From: Ornithinimicrobium sp. CNJ-824
GTDB lineage: Bacteria; Actinomycetota; Actinomycetes; Actinomycetales; Dermatophilaceae
Assembly: GCF_001942405.1 (NCBI RefSeq)
Contig: NZ_MKKA01000005.1
Location: forward strand, 1-64,000
Direction of reading: 5' to 3'
DNA: 64,000 bases
Made by a program: the position numbers and the translations under genes
Notes under the pieces: model-generated
What the model saw: the letters and a program-made list of their open reading frames with translations, nothing else
Databases searched by the model: none
Told to the model about the DNA's origin: nothing
In this document: piece after piece, positions 1-10,321 of the stretch
Position numbering within the stretch: position 1 is the stretch's first letter
How the letters are laid out: each line of letters opens with the position of its first letter

Positions 1-342
1 CGGAAGTGCAGCAGCGTCGTCGCATCGGGGACCTGCTGACGCGCGAAGTCCAGGCCCATGAAACGGCGCATCGCGTAGGAGTCGTAGATCGCATCCTCCA
101 CCCCCCTCATCCGAGAGGGAGAACCACACCTGCAGCAGGTACATCCGCAGCATCGTCTCGATCGGAACCGGCTTACGGCCCCGCTTACCCGCCCGATCCT
201 GGTAGTAGTGCGGCTCGATCACCGCGACCCACCGATCCCACGGGACCGTCTGGTCCATCATGTCCAGGAACTTCTCCCGGCGAGAGACCCGCCGCCGGTT
301 TCCGTACTCGATATCGGTGAAGCTGGGCTGCTCGTCGACCAC
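1..342 (-). CDS. IS5-group transposase, N-terminal part, frameshifted
   Basis: This is a DDE transposase of the IS5 type; it would cut and join the element ends. The GTG start at 342 gives MVDEQPSFTDIEYGNRRR, followed by VPWDRWVAVIEPHY, KPVPIETMLRMYLLQVW and LSDEG, then in another frame VEDAIYDSYAMRRFMGLD and PDATTLLHFR. This order matches the N-terminal region of the E. coli IS5 transposase. A run of six C on the plus strand near 100-106 has one base too many to keep the frame. It could be a sequencing error or a real mutation; a programmed frameshift is possible but not usual in this IS group. The catalytic DDE residues lie beyond the window. Confidence 0.75.
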   Translation of the reverse strand, partial: MVDEQPSFTDIEYGNRRRVSRREKFLDMMDQTVPWDRWVAVIEPHYYQDRAGKRGRKPVPIETMLRMYLLQVWFSLSDEGGGGCDLRLLRDAPFHGPGLRASAGPRCDDAAALP

Positions 343-415
343 ACCAACATCATCCCGGCCAACCGCCCACCAGCCCCGCACGCCACCCCGGCACCGCGAA
401 ATGATCAGCGCTTCC
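1..415 (-). mobile_element. IS5-group insertion sequence, right end (partial)
   Basis: The left part of the window is the end of an insertion sequence whose transposase reads leftwards off the edge. Read on the minus strand from position 415 inwards, the element begins GGAAGCGCTGATCATTTCGC; the first five bases match my recollection of the terminal repeat of IS5 (GGAAG). The bases just outside it, 416-419, are CTAG, which fits the CTAR target used by the IS5 group. The other end is outside the window, so the terminal repeat and the target duplication cannot be confirmed. The element sits 53 bp beyond the moaA stop and breaks no gene visible here. Confidence 0.7.
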
Positions 416-471
416 CTAGCGGCCGGCGGGTCGGAGCACCCGTGCCACCTGTCACCCGTGCGGTGCGGAGC

Positions 472-1470
472 TCAGCCGCCGATCCGGCTCATCGGCCGCG
501 GCGGCTGGAGGAAGTCCGGCTCGTTGATCCCGTGCCCGGGCAGCTTGGCGCCGATCGACTCGCGCAGCAGGTCGCCCAGCTGCTCGGCCGAGGCGCCGTC
601 GCGCAGCGGCGTGCGCAGGTCGGTCTCCCCGGTGGCGAACAGGCAGTTGCGGATCATCCCGTCCGCGGTCAGCCGCACCCGGTCGCAGGTGCCGCAGAAC
701 GGCATCGTCACCGAGGCGATCACGCCGACGGTGGCCGGGCCGCCGTCCACGAGGAAGAGCTCGGCCGGGGCGCTCCCGCGGGTCTCGTCGGGCATCGCCG
801 TCAGCTCGAAGCGCGTGCGCAGCCTGGTGAGGATCTCCTCGCCGGTGATCATCTGGGTGCGGTCCCACTGGTGCTGGGCGTCCAGGGGCATCTGCTCGAT
901 GAAGCGCAGCTGGTAGCCGTGCTCCAGCGCGAACGCCAGCAGGTCGGGCGCCTCCGCGTCGTTGACCCCCCGCATGAGGACGGTGTTGAGCTTGACCGGC
1001 AGCAGGCCCGCCGCGGCCGAGGCCTCGATCCCGGCGATGGTGTCGGCCAGCCGGTCGCGCTTGGCCAGCTCGATGAAGGTCTCGCGGTCGAGGGTGTCGA
1101 TGCTGACGTTCACCCGGGTCAGGCCGGCGGCCTTCAGGTCCTCGGCGATCCGGGCCAGGCCGACGCCGTTGGTCGTCATCGAGATCTCCGGCGCGGGGTC
1201 GAGGGCGGCCAGGCCGGCCACCACGTCGACGAGGTCGCGCCGCAGCAGCGGCTCGCCCCCGGTGAGGCGGATCTCCTCGATCCCCATCCCCACGGCGACG
1301 TCGGCCAGCCGGACGATCTCCTCGGTCGAGAGCATGGTGTCGCGCGGCAGCCACGGGACCCCCTGCTCGGGCATGCAGTAGGTGCAGCGCAGCGAGCAGC
1401 GGTCGGTCACCGAGATCCGCAGGTCGCGGTGCACCCGGCCGTAGCGGTCGACGAGCGGTCCGGCCGTCAT
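472..1470 (-). CDS. moaA: GTP 3',8-cyclase MoaA (molybdenum cofactor)
   Basis: This radical-SAM enzyme converts GTP to 3',8-cyclo-GTP, the first step of molybdopterin synthesis in the cytoplasm. The 332-residue length is normal. The SAM-cluster motif is CSLRCTYCMPE near residue 25, GGEPLLR follows near residue 70, and the second iron-sulfur site is CGTCDRVRLTADG with a later Cys in RNCLF near residue 270. The protein ends in the Gly-Gly tail (SRIGG) that MoaA needs for activity. Its ATG overlaps the stop of the upstream mogA gene (TGATG), so the two are translationally coupled. No moaC, moaD or moaE lies in the window. Confidence 0.95.
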   Translation of the reverse strand: MTAGPLVDRYGRVHRDLRISVTDRCSLRCTYCMPEQGVPWLPRDTMLSTEEIVRLADVAVGMGIEEIRLTGGEPLLRRDLVDVVAGLAALDPAPEISMTTNGVGLARIAEDLKAAGLTRVNVSIDTLDRETFIELAKRDRLADTIAGIEASAAAGLLPVKLNTVLMRGVNDAEAPDLLAFALEHGYQLRFIEQMPLDAQHQWDRTQMITGEEILTRLRTRFELTAMPDETRGSAPAELFLVDGGPATVGVIASVTMPFCGTCDRVRLTADGMIRNCLFATGETDLRTPLRDGASAEQLGDLLRESIGAKLPGHGINEPDFLQPPRPMSRIGG

Positions 1471-1988
1471 CAGTGGTCACCCCCGTTGATCTGGTCCAGG
1501 ACGTGCCCCAGGAGCGGGACGACGACCTCCATCCCCTCGGTCACGGCGGACGGGCGCCCCGGCAGGTTGACGACCAGGCTGCCGCCCGGGCCCTGCTCCT
1601 GCGGCCAGTCGATGACCCCCACGACCCCCCGGGACACCGCGGCGAAGGAGGTATGACGTGCTCCCTCGCGCCGGATGAGCTCGGCCAGCCCGTGGTTCTC
1701 CCGGGTGATGACCTGGCGGGTGCCCTCGGGGGTCAGGTCCTGCGGCCCCATGCCGGTGCCTCCGGTGGTGACGATGAGCGGGTGCCCGGCGGCGGCCTTC
1801 TCCCGGAGCACCGTCGCGACCGTCTCGACCCCGTCGGGGACGACCGTGGGTCCGTCCACCTCGAACCCGGCCTCGCGCAGCGCCTCGACGAGCAGGCGCC
1901 CGGAGGTGTCCTCACGCGTGCCGTCGGAGCTGCGGTTGGAGACCGTCACCGCAGCGGCGGTGCGGGGGCGGGACGGGGTGGTGCTCAT
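1470..1988 (-). CDS. mog: Molybdopterin adenylyltransferase MogA/MoaB
   Basis: This 172-residue protein of the MogA/MoaB family adenylylates molybdopterin before molybdate is inserted. The family signature GGTGMGPQDLTPE lies near residues 75-88 and LPGRPSAV near residue 148. It is the first gene of a two-gene minus-strand operon, and its TGA overlaps the moaA ATG. The ATG at 1988 gives a normal-length product. MogA and MoaB cannot be told apart from sequence alone; in actinobacteria a single MogA-like protein next to moaA is common. Confidence 0.88.
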   Translation of the reverse strand: MSTTPSRPRTAAAVTVSNRSSDGTREDTSGRLLVEALREAGFEVDGPTVVPDGVETVATVLREKAAAGHPLIVTTGGTGMGPQDLTPEGTRQVITRENHGLAELIRREGARHTSFAAVSRGVVGVIDWPQEQGPGGSLVVNLPGRPSAVTEGMEVVVPLLGHVLDQINGGDH

Positions 1989-2038
1989 CGGTCCACCCTA
2001 CGTGGTCCGCCGCGGCCCGGCCTCATCCGGCGCCGTGG

Positions 2039-2583
2039 TCACAGGAGACGTGAGACGGCCCGCTCGGCGGCGGTGAGGAACCGCAGCACCACGTCCCGCT
2101 CCTGCGGCGACAGCTCCTGGTCGAGCCTGGCCAGGTCGACGAACATCGGCATCAGGTGACCGAGCATCTCCTCGCGGCCCGAGTCGGTCGCGACGACGAC
2201 CGTGCGGCGGCGGTCGCTGGGATGGGGCCGCCGGGCCACGTGGCCCCGGGCGACCAGACGGTCGACGATCCCGCTGGCCGCGGCCGAGGTGACGCCCAGG
2301 CGTTGGGCGAGCTCGGTGGGGCCGGTCGCTCGTCCATGATGTGCTCCAGGACGGCCGCCTCGGTGTGCGACAGGTCGGCCCGCCGGGCCAGCGCCGGGGT
2401 GGCCCGGCGGCTGGTGTCCAGCAGGCTGCGCAGGGCGTCGAGGGTCTCGCTGCGCTCCCAGGACCCGACCCACCGGCTGTGCGCCAGGCCGTCCCCGGTC
2501 GACGTGTGACCACCGTCACGAGGTTGGACAAGGGTGTGACGAGCCGGCTCCGGGGTGCTAAGCTCGTTCATGAAATTGCTCAC
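2039..2583 (-). CDS. MarR-family regulator (1-nt frameshift)
   Basis: This is a winged-helix regulator of the MarR family, about 180 residues long. The N-terminal half (GTG start at 2583, or ATG at 2571) reads through LSHTEAAVLEHIMDE. At about 2330 the frame changes, and the C-terminal half continues as GPTELAQRLGVTSAAASGIVDRL, the recognition helix, followed by HPSDRRRTVV, the wing. Joining the halves needs one inserted base near 2329-2331, so a single-base deletion in the sequence is the simplest explanation. The gene is divergent from the MMPL exporter, a typical pairing of repressor with efflux pump, and it probably controls that gene. Confidence 0.8.
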
Positions 2584-2638
2584 TTAGTTAGACAGTTGCT
2601 TGGTCATCAAGCGTACGGCATCTCGGAAGGACCTGCCC
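2584..2638. promoter_or_regulatory. Divergent promoter/operator between marR and the MMPL gene
   Basis: The 55-bp gap is clearly AT-richer than its surroundings (TTAGTTAGACAGTTG near 2584-2598) and holds the inverted repeat GCTTG-gtcat-CAAGC at 2598-2612. The SD sequence GGAAGG for the MMPL gene is at 2625-2630. A MarR-type operator here is inferred from layout only. Confidence 0.4.
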
Positions 2639-4911
2639 ATGAACGCCCTCGTGCGTGTGCTCACCGGTCGACGGAGCTGGATCATCGCCCTCGTCGGCCT
2701 GCTGCTGGGCGGATGGATGATCGCCGGCCTGGGTCAGGCCGAGCGCAGCCCCGACCCTCTCGCGACGCTGCCGGCCGGCTTCGAGAGCACGGAGGGCCAG
2801 GCCCTGCTGGGCGAGCTGCCGGACGAGGGCAGCAGCACGGCCATCGTGCTCTTCACCCGGGACGGCGGGCAGATCGCCGACGACCTGCCCGCGCTGGGCG
2901 AGGTGATGACGACCCTGGGGGAGACCTACGACACCGGCGAGGGGGCGCCGGCCGCGCCCGTCGGCGGCGCCGAGGGTGAGGGCGGCGAGTCCGGGCCTCC
3001 GGCGGGGGCGGCCGAGGGTGAGCAGACCGGGCCGCCGCCCGGGACCGACACCGGGGCCGACACCGGGGGCGAAGGTGCCGGGGGACCCCCGCCCGGGGTG
3101 ACGGAGGGCGGCATACCCGTCATCCCGTCCGAGGACGGCACCGCCGCCCTGAGCGTGCTGACCCTGGAGGCGCCCTCGGCGAGCGTCGCCCAGGAGGTCG
3201 TGACCGGGCTGAGGGCCGACCTCGACGCGGCCGTCCCCGAGGGTGTCACCGCCCAGGTCACCGGGCCGGCGGCGATCCAGGCCGACCTCGCCTCGGTGTT
3301 CGACGGCGCCAACATCACCCTGCTGGCCGTCACCGCGTCGGTCGTCGCGCTCCTGCTCATCGTCACCTACCGCAGCCCCGTCCTGTGGATCGTCCCGCTG
3401 ACCGTCGTGGGCGTCGCCGACCAGGTCGCGGCCACCGTCGCGACGCGGGTGCTCGACGTGGCCGGGGTGCCGTGGGACGAGTCGACGATCGGGATCCTGT
3501 CGGTGCTGGTCTTCGGTGCCGGCACCAACTACGCGCTGCTGCTCATCTCCCGCTACCGGGACGAGCTGCGCCGCCACCACGACCGGCACGAGGCCATGGC
3601 CGTGGCCCTGCGCCGCGCCTCGGAGGCGATCATCGCCAGTGCCAGCACGGTGGTCGTCGGCGTGCTCAGCCTGCTGCTGTCGGTCTTCCCCAGCACGCGG
3701 GGGCTGGGGCTGGCCTCCGCCGTCGGTGTCGTCGTCGCGGCGCTGGGGGTCCTGGTGCTGCTGCCGGGTGCCTGGTGGTCTTCGGCCGGTGGATCTTCTG
3801 GCCGCAGGTGCCTCGCGAGGGCCAGCAGGTGCTCAGCGAGTCCCGTTCCCTGTGGCGCCGCATCGGCGACACGGTCGCCCGGGCCCCGGGTGTCTCGATC
3901 CTGGCGACGCTGGGCGTGCTGGCGGCGATGGCCTTCGGCCTGACCCAGACCGTCAGCGGACTGCCGCCGGAGGACCAGTTCCTCGAGACCCCGGAGGCCA
4001 TCACGGCCTCGGAGCGGCTGGCCGAGTCGTTCCCGGCCGGGACGTCCGACCCGGTGCTCGTGGTGACCCGGACCGACGAGGTCGCCGTGGTGGAGGAGTT
4101 GGCCGAGCGGGTCGGGGACGTCGAGGGCGTCACCTCGGCGACGGCCGTCGAGCCGGTCGAGGGGATCGGTCAGGTCCAGGTGGTCCTCGAGGCCGACCCG
4201 GGCAGCGACGCCTCGGCGGCCACGGTCGCCGACGTCCGGTCCGCGCTCGAGGTTGAGACCGGGACCTACGTGACCGGTGGCGCCGCGAGCACCGCCGACG
4301 AGAGCGCCGGCAACGTCCGGGACCGGTGGGTGGTCATGCCCCTCATCCTCGTGCTCGTGCTCGGTGCGCTCATGGGGCTGCTGCGCTCGGTGCTGGCGCC
4401 GATCATCCTCGTGACAAGCGTGGTCGCCACCTTCGCCGCCGCGCTGGGGGTCTCGTGGTGGCTGTTCACCGGGATCTTCGGGTTCAGCGCGATCGACGCC
4501 AGCATGCCGCTGCTGGCGTTCCTCTTCCTCGTGGCGCTGGGCGTGGACTACAACATCTTCCTCATCACGCGCACGCTCGAGGAGGCCAAGGTCCACGGGA
4601 CCCGCGAGGGCGTGCTGCGCGCGCTGGGTGCCACCGGTGGCGTCATCACCAGCGCGGGCATCCTGCTCGCGGCGGTCTTCGCGGTGCTGGGCGTCCTGCC
4701 GCTGGTCGTGCTGGCCCAGATCGGCGTGGTCATCTGCATCGGCGTGCTCATGGACACGCTCGTGGTGCGGACCGTGCTCGTGCCGGCGATCGTCCGGGTG
4801 CTGGGCCCGACGTTCTGGTGGCCGCGCAAGGTCGAGCCGGCCGGGCGGACCGGGGAGACCAGGCGGGCCGACCGGTCCGGTGACCAGGAGCCGGTGGCCG
4901 TCAGCGGCTGA
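2639..4911 (+). CDS. MMPL-family RND transporter (1-nt frameshift)
   Basis: This is a 757-residue MMPL-type transporter with two repeats, each a large extracytoplasmic loop followed by a bundle of membrane helices. The second half shows LLAFLFLVALGVDYNIFL, a family hallmark, and the first half the related VLVFGAGTNYALLLISRYR. Members export lipids or drugs with proton flow. The frame breaks at about 3771, where GGTGCCTGG should read GGTGCCCTGG to give PGALVVFGRW; one C is missing. The first loop (about residues 100-160, 2935-3115) is an unusual Gly/Pro/Glu-rich stretch. The ATG at 2639 follows GGAAGG by 8 nt. Control by the divergent MarR is likely. Confidence 0.85.
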
Positions 4912-5064
4912 CGAGCGTCGGCGGCCGGGTCGCCTGCCAGCGGCCTCACTGGCCGGCCGGTTGGCTGGCTGACCGGACCGGATGCAGGACGGTTGTTGCG
5001 GGACGCGTGCTGCAGGATCCGCGCTCCAGCCCACGACACGCCGCAACGCCACGGCACTGTGCAC

Positions 5065-5139
5065 GACACGCCGGGCCGGCTGCCGGCGCGGTGCCCGACA
5101 CGCCGGGCCGGGAGCCGGCGCGGTGCCCGAGACGCCGGG
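5065..5139 (+). repeat. Tandem 32-bp repeat in the MMPL-MFS intergenic gap
   Basis: Two head-to-tail copies of a 32-bp unit starting GACACGCCGGGCCGG lie at 5065-5096 and 5097-5128, differing at two adjacent bases. A partial third copy (GAGACGCCGGG) follows at 5129. The short word CACGACACGCCG just before (about 5033) looks like a further decayed copy. They lie between the convergent 3' ends of the MMPL and MFS genes, where 4912-5161 shows no coding potential. Confidence 0.75.
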
Positions 5140-5161
5140 TGGCCCGATGCAAGCCCCCGGG

Positions 5162-6520
5162 TCACCGGCCGCCGACCCGGAAGGCCGCCACCTCCCGGTG
5201 GGTGGCGGCCACCCAGCCGGCGACCGCCAGGCAGGTCACCGCGCCGAGGACGGCCGTGGTGGCGGGGGTGGTCAGCCCGGCGACGGCCCCGGCGCGGGCG
5301 TTGCCGACGTCCGGCCCGGCCAGCCCGATGACGTGCTCGACCGCCGAGACCCGGCCGAGGTGGTCGTCGGGCGTGGCGAGCTGGACCATGGCCGCCCGCG
5401 AGGTCACCGAGACGGTGTCCGCGGCACCGGCCACGGCCAGGAACCCCAGGACGAGCCAGGCCTGACCGGTCCAGGCGGCGGCCCCGAAGCCCAGCAGGGC
5501 CACGCCCCAGGCGGCGACCGCGCCGACCTGGATGCGTCCCAGCCGGTCGGCCCGGGTGATCAGCCCCGACGTGGCGCCGGCCGACATGCCGCCGACGGCC
5601 ACCGCGGACATGAACAGCCCCAGCGTGCGCGGGTCCCCGTCGAAGAGCTCCTGGTTGACCATCGGGAAGAGTGCGACCGGGAAGGCGAGCAGCGTGGCGG
5701 CCAGGTCGAGCAGGAACGACCCGCGCAGCACCGGGTCGTGCCGCACCGTGCCGATCCCGTCGGCCAGCAGCTCCAGCCCTCGGCGGGTGCGCCGCCACAC
5801 CCTCGCCGCCGTCCGCTCAGGTGTCCCGGCGTCCCCTGGGGCCCCGGTCCCGGACGCCCCGCCCGCGGGCGACCCGGCGGCCTCCTCCGCCACGGGCCCC
5901 GACCGCTCTCGCGCCGGGCGGGGCGGCAGCGGCGGCAGCCCGCGAATCGCCCACCAGGCCACGCCCAGCGCGACCCCGTTGAAGAGGAAGCACACGCCGG
6001 CCGACGTGGCCCCGAGGATCAGCCCGCCCAACGCCGGCCCGACGAGCATCGAGGCCTGGAAGGTCAGCATGAGCAGCGCGATGCCGGCCGGCACCAGGGT
6101 CCGCGGCAGCAGCCGGACGACGAACGTCCGCCGCGACGGCGCCCCGATCGCGCTGAACGCAGACTGCACCCCGACCAGCCCGAGCAGCACGGGCAGCGGA
6201 TAGGTCCCCAGGACCAGCTGGCCGGCCAGTGCCAGTCCCGCCAGCGACTGCCCTCCCGTCGACCACAGCGCCACCCGGCGCCGGTCGAGCACGTCGGCCA
6301 GCGGCCCCCCGACCAGCCCGAAGAGGATCAGCGGCACCGCCTGCACGAGGCCGATGGCCCCCACCCAGAACGGGTTGCGGGTCAGGTCCCAGACCTGGAA
6401 GAGCACGGCGACGGTGGCCACCTGGATGCCCAGCCCGGCGAGCAGGCCGTTGGCCCACACCCGCCGGTAGTCGCCGACCCGCAGCGGGCTGAGGTCGACG
6501 AGGGCCCGGCCGGCCCTCAC
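5162..6520 (-). CDS. MFS transporter, multidrug/enterobactin-exporter type
   Basis: This 452-residue major-facilitator protein has about 12 membrane helices; the central loop (about residues 200-245) is Pro/Gly/Ala-rich and cytoplasmic. The loop between helices 2 and 3 reads GGPLADVLDRRRV, the MFS motif A. The N-terminus (DLSPLRVGDYRRVWANGLLAGLG) and overall form recall the EntS/MFS_3 type of exporter; substrate unknown. The GTG start at 6520 overlaps the ilvA stop by 4 nt (GTGA), so it is the last gene of a coupled operon of amidohydrolase, ilvA and this carrier. Export of an amino-acid-related compound would suit the operon but is inference. Confidence 0.85.
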   Translation of the reverse strand: MRAGRALVDLSPLRVGDYRRVWANGLLAGLGIQVATVAVLFQVWDLTRNPFWVGAIGLVQAVPLILFGLVGGPLADVLDRRRVALWSTGGQSLAGLALAGQLVLGTYPLPVLLGLVGVQSAFSAIGAPSRRTFVVRLLPRTLVPAGIALLMLTFQASMLVGPALGGLILGATSAGVCFLFNGVALGVAWWAIRGLPPLPPRPARERSGPVAEEAAGSPAGGASGTGAPGDAGTPERTAARVWRRTRRGLELLADGIGTVRHDPVLRGSFLLDLAATLLAFPVALFPMVNQELFDGDPRTLGLFMSAVAVGGMSAGATSGLITRADRLGRIQVGAVAAWGVALLGFGAAAWTGQAWLVLGFLAVAGAADTVSVTSRAAMVQLATPDDHLGRVSAVEHVIGLAGPDVGNARAGAVAGLTTPATTAVLGAVTCLAVAGWVAATHREVAAFRVGGR

Positions 6521-7773
6521 AGGATGAAGCGGAACAGCGGACTGTCGGCCGGGATCGGCTCGACGTCCATCGAGCTGGCCGCCATCCGCTCCAGCAGGGG
6601 GGCGAGGTCCGCCCGCGACCCCAGCTCGATGCCCACCAGCGCGGGGCCGGTCTCCCGGTTGTTGCGCTTGACGTACTCGAACAGCGCGATGTCGTCGTCC
6701 GGCCCGAGGACCTCGTCGAGGAACTGCCGCAGCATCCCCGGCTCCTGCGGGAAGTCGACGAGGAAGTAGTGCTTGAGCCCCTCGTGGATAAGCGAGCGCT
6801 CCATCACCTCGCCGTAGCGCAGCAGGTCGTTGTTGCCCCCGGAGACCACGACGACCACCTGCTGCCCGGGCGCCAGGTCGAGCTGGTCGAGCGCGGCGGC
6901 CGCCAGCGCCCCGGCGGGCTCGGCGATGATCCCCTCGGTCTGGTAGAGCGCGATCATCTCGGTGCAGATCGCGCCCTCGGGGACCGACACCAGCTCGGGG
7001 GTATGCCGTGCCACGACCCGGTAGGTCCAGTCGCCGGCGCGGGCGACGGCGGCGCCGTCGACGAACCGGTCGATCTCCGGCAGCGTGGTGGGGCCGCCCG
7101 CCCAGGTGGCGGCGATCATGCTGGCCGCCCCGGCCGGCTCGACGCCGACGACCCGGACGTCGGGGTGGCGCTCGGAGAGCCAGGTCAGGCACCCGGCGAG
7201 CAGACCGCCGCCGCCGACCGGCACGACGAGCACGTCAGGGGCGGCGGGCAGGTCCTCCACGAGCTCCTGGGCGATCGTGCCCTGGCCGGCGATCGTGTGC
7301 GGGTGGTCGAAGGCCGGGATGAGGGTGGCCCCGGTGCGCTCCACGTCGGCGAGCGCGGCCGCCGCGGCCTCGTCGTAGGTCTGGCCGCCGACGACGACCT
7401 CGACCCAGTCGCCGCCGAGGGCCGCGACCCGCTCACGCTTCTGCCGAGGGGTGTTGGCCGGCAGGTAGATGCGGGCGCTGACCCCCAGCGTCGCGCAGGC
7501 GTGCGCCACGCCCTGGGCGTGGTTGCCGGCGCTGGCGCACACCACCCCCGCCCAGATCTGCTCGCTGTCCAGCTGCCCGATGAGGTTGGCCGCGCCGCGC
7601 CCCTTGTAGGAGCGGACCGGCTGCAGGTCCTCCCGCTTGAGCCACACGGCCGCGCCGGTGGCCTCCGAGAGCCGCTCGCTGCGCTGCAGGGGGGTGCGGG
7701 AGACCTTGCCGGCGATCCGCCCGGCCGCCGCGTCGACGTCGGCCGCGGTCGGCAGCGTGCCGGGCTGCGTCAT
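6517..7773 (-). CDS. ilvA: Threonine ammonia-lyase (threonine dehydratase)
   Basis: This PLP enzyme deaminates threonine to 2-oxobutanoate, the entry to isoleucine synthesis. It has 418 residues. The PLP lysine lies in RSYKGRGAAN (about residue 55), the phosphate-binding loop is VGGGGLLAG (about residue 185), and SGGNND is near residue 315. The C-terminal 85 residues (HYFLVDFPQEPGMLRQFL onward) form one ACT-like domain, shorter than the double domain of E. coli IlvA and usual in actinobacteria. Its ATG overlaps the upstream amidohydrolase stop (ATGA) and its stop overlaps the MFS start. It is probably the biosynthetic form, but a catabolic role cannot be excluded. Confidence 0.92.
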   Translation of the reverse strand: MTQPGTLPTAADVDAAAGRIAGKVSRTPLQRSERLSEATGAAVWLKREDLQPVRSYKGRGAANLIGQLDSEQIWAGVVCASAGNHAQGVAHACATLGVSARIYLPANTPRQKRERVAALGGDWVEVVVGGQTYDEAAAAALADVERTGATLIPAFDHPHTIAGQGTIAQELVEDLPAAPDVLVVPVGGGGLLAGCLTWLSERHPDVRVVGVEPAGAASMIAATWAGGPTTLPEIDRFVDGAAVARAGDWTYRVVARHTPELVSVPEGAICTEMIALYQTEGIIAEPAGALAAAALDQLDLAPGQQVVVVVSGGNNDLLRYGEVMERSLIHEGLKHYFLVDFPQEPGMLRQFLDEVLGPDDDIALFEYVKRNNRETGPALVGIELGSRADLAPLLERMAASSMDVEPIPADSPLFRFIL

Positions 7774-8963
7774 CCCTGCTCCTCGCGCGACAGCCGGTGC
7801 AGCGCCAGGGTCGCCAGGGCCGCGGCCTGGTCGCCCAGGAGGGAGTCGTCGAAGAGCACCTCGGCGGAGTGGTTGTAGGGCGCGGTGGCCGGGTCGACCT
7901 CCGGCGGGCTGCACTGGAGGAAGAAGAAGGTGCCCGGGACCTGCGCCAGGACGAAGCTGAAGTCCTCCGAGCCCATGTGGGGGGAGGGCCGCTCCTCCAC
8001 GCGGTCCGGCGCGAACGTGTCGGCCAGCTGCCCGGCCACCCAGGCGGTCTCGTCGTGGTCGTTGACGGTGACGGGGTACTGCACCTGCAGGGACACCTCG
8101 GCGGTGCACCCGTGGGCGGCCGCGACGCCGTCGGCCACCCGGGTCGCCTCGGCGCGGACCGCGTCGACGTTGCGGTCGGAGAGGGTGCGGACCGTCGCCC
8201 CCAGGGAGGCCGAGGCCGGGATGACGTTGACCGCCTCGCCGGCGCGCAGCCGGGTCACCGAGAGCACGACCGGGTCGTGCACGTCGAACCGCCGGGTGAC
8301 CATCGTCTGCAGGGCGGTGCCGACCGCCATGAGCGCGGCGACCGGGTCGGCCGCCCGGTGCGGCTGGGAGCCGTGGCCGCCCCGGCCGTGGACGGTGATC
8401 TCCAGGACGTTCGACCCGGCCATGACGGGGCCGGAGTGGTGCCAGAAGACGCCGCGCGGGCCGGGCGAGACGTGGATGGCGTAGGCGGCCACCGGCGTCT
8501 CGCCGCTCGCCTCCAGCAGCCCCTCGTCGAGCATGACCTTGGCCCCGCCGTACCCCTCCTCGCCGGGCTGGAACATGAACAGCACCGACCCGGCGAGCTC
8601 GTCGCGGTGGGCGCTGAGCAGCCGGGCGGCGCCCACGAGCCCGGCCGTGTGCAGGTCGTGGCCGCAGGCGTGCATCGTGCCGGTGGTCGAGGCGAAGTCC
8701 AGACCGGTGTTCTCGGTGACCGGCAGGCCGTCCATGTCGCCGCGCAGCAGCACGGTCGGCCCCGGCCGGGCGCCGCGCAGCACCGCGACGACGGAGGTCG
8801 TGGCCTGCCCGGTCGTGATCTCCAGCGGCAGCCCCTCCAGCGCCTCGAGCACCCGCTGCTGGGTGCGGGGCAGGTCCAGGCCGACCTCTGGGTCGCGGTG
8901 CAGGGCGCGGCGCAGCGCCACCAGGTCGTCCAGCAGCGCGCGTCCCTCGTCGACCAGGTTCAT
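7770..8963 (-). CDS. M20-family amidohydrolase (hippurate/N-acyl amino acid hydrolase type)
   Basis: This 397-residue metallopeptidase-fold amidohydrolase resembles HipO, AmhX and related N-acyl-amino-acid hydrolases. Metal-binding motifs are DMDGLPV (about residue 80), HACGHDLHTA (about 97-106) and the dimetal ligand pair in FQPGEEGYGGA (about 132); HMGSEDFSF near residue 335 holds the last ligand region. These enzymes release amino acids from N-acyl conjugates. It is the first gene of the operon with ilvA and the MFS carrier (ATGA overlap with ilvA). The ATG at 8963 gives a standard N-terminus. Substrate unknown. Confidence 0.88.
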   Translation of the reverse strand: MNLVDEGRALLDDLVALRRALHRDPEVGLDLPRTQQRVLEALEGLPLEITTGQATTSVVAVLRGARPGPTVLLRGDMDGLPVTENTGLDFASTTGTMHACGHDLHTAGLVGAARLLSAHRDELAGSVLFMFQPGEEGYGGAKVMLDEGLLEASGETPVAAYAIHVSPGPRGVFWHHSGPVMAGSNVLEITVHGRGGHGSQPHRAADPVAALMAVGTALQTMVTRRFDVHDPVVLSVTRLRAGEAVNVIPASASLGATVRTLSDRNVDAVRAEATRVADGVAAAHGCTAEVSLQVQYPVTVNDHDETAWVAGQLADTFAPDRVEERPSPHMGSEDFSFVLAQVPGTFFFLQCSPPEVDPATAPYNHSAEVLFDDSLLGDQAAALATLALHRLSREEQG

Positions 8964-9044
8964 GCCGACCAGCCTACGGCCGCACCGGGCGCCGCACGCC
9001 CCGCACCGCGGCGGCGCACGCCCTGGGCGCGCACGGCATACCCC

Positions 9045-10063
<1,019 letters not shown>

Positions 10064-10321
10064 GGGGGTCCATCCTCGGCGCCGGTCGGGCGCGGGGTCG
10101 GGGGCTGGGACGGGAGACGCCGACCACCCTGGCGGGCGACCGGCGTCGATGCACCTCCCAGGGTATGCCGTGCGCGGCCTCCCCCGCGACCGGCGTGCCG
10201 TGGGCTACCGGCGGGTCACGGGCGGCCTGTGGCAGTCTGTCCGCCAGACCGCGCCCGACCGGGCCGGACCGGCCCCGTCCGCACGGGCCGACCCGCCGCC
10301 ACCGCCTTCGGAGGAACCCTC

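Noticed and set aside
10064..10321. Possible biotin-responsive riboswitch or BioR/BirA operator before bioY
   Set aside because: No conserved aptamer or palindrome could be seen; only a GGTATGCCG word and an SD are visible.
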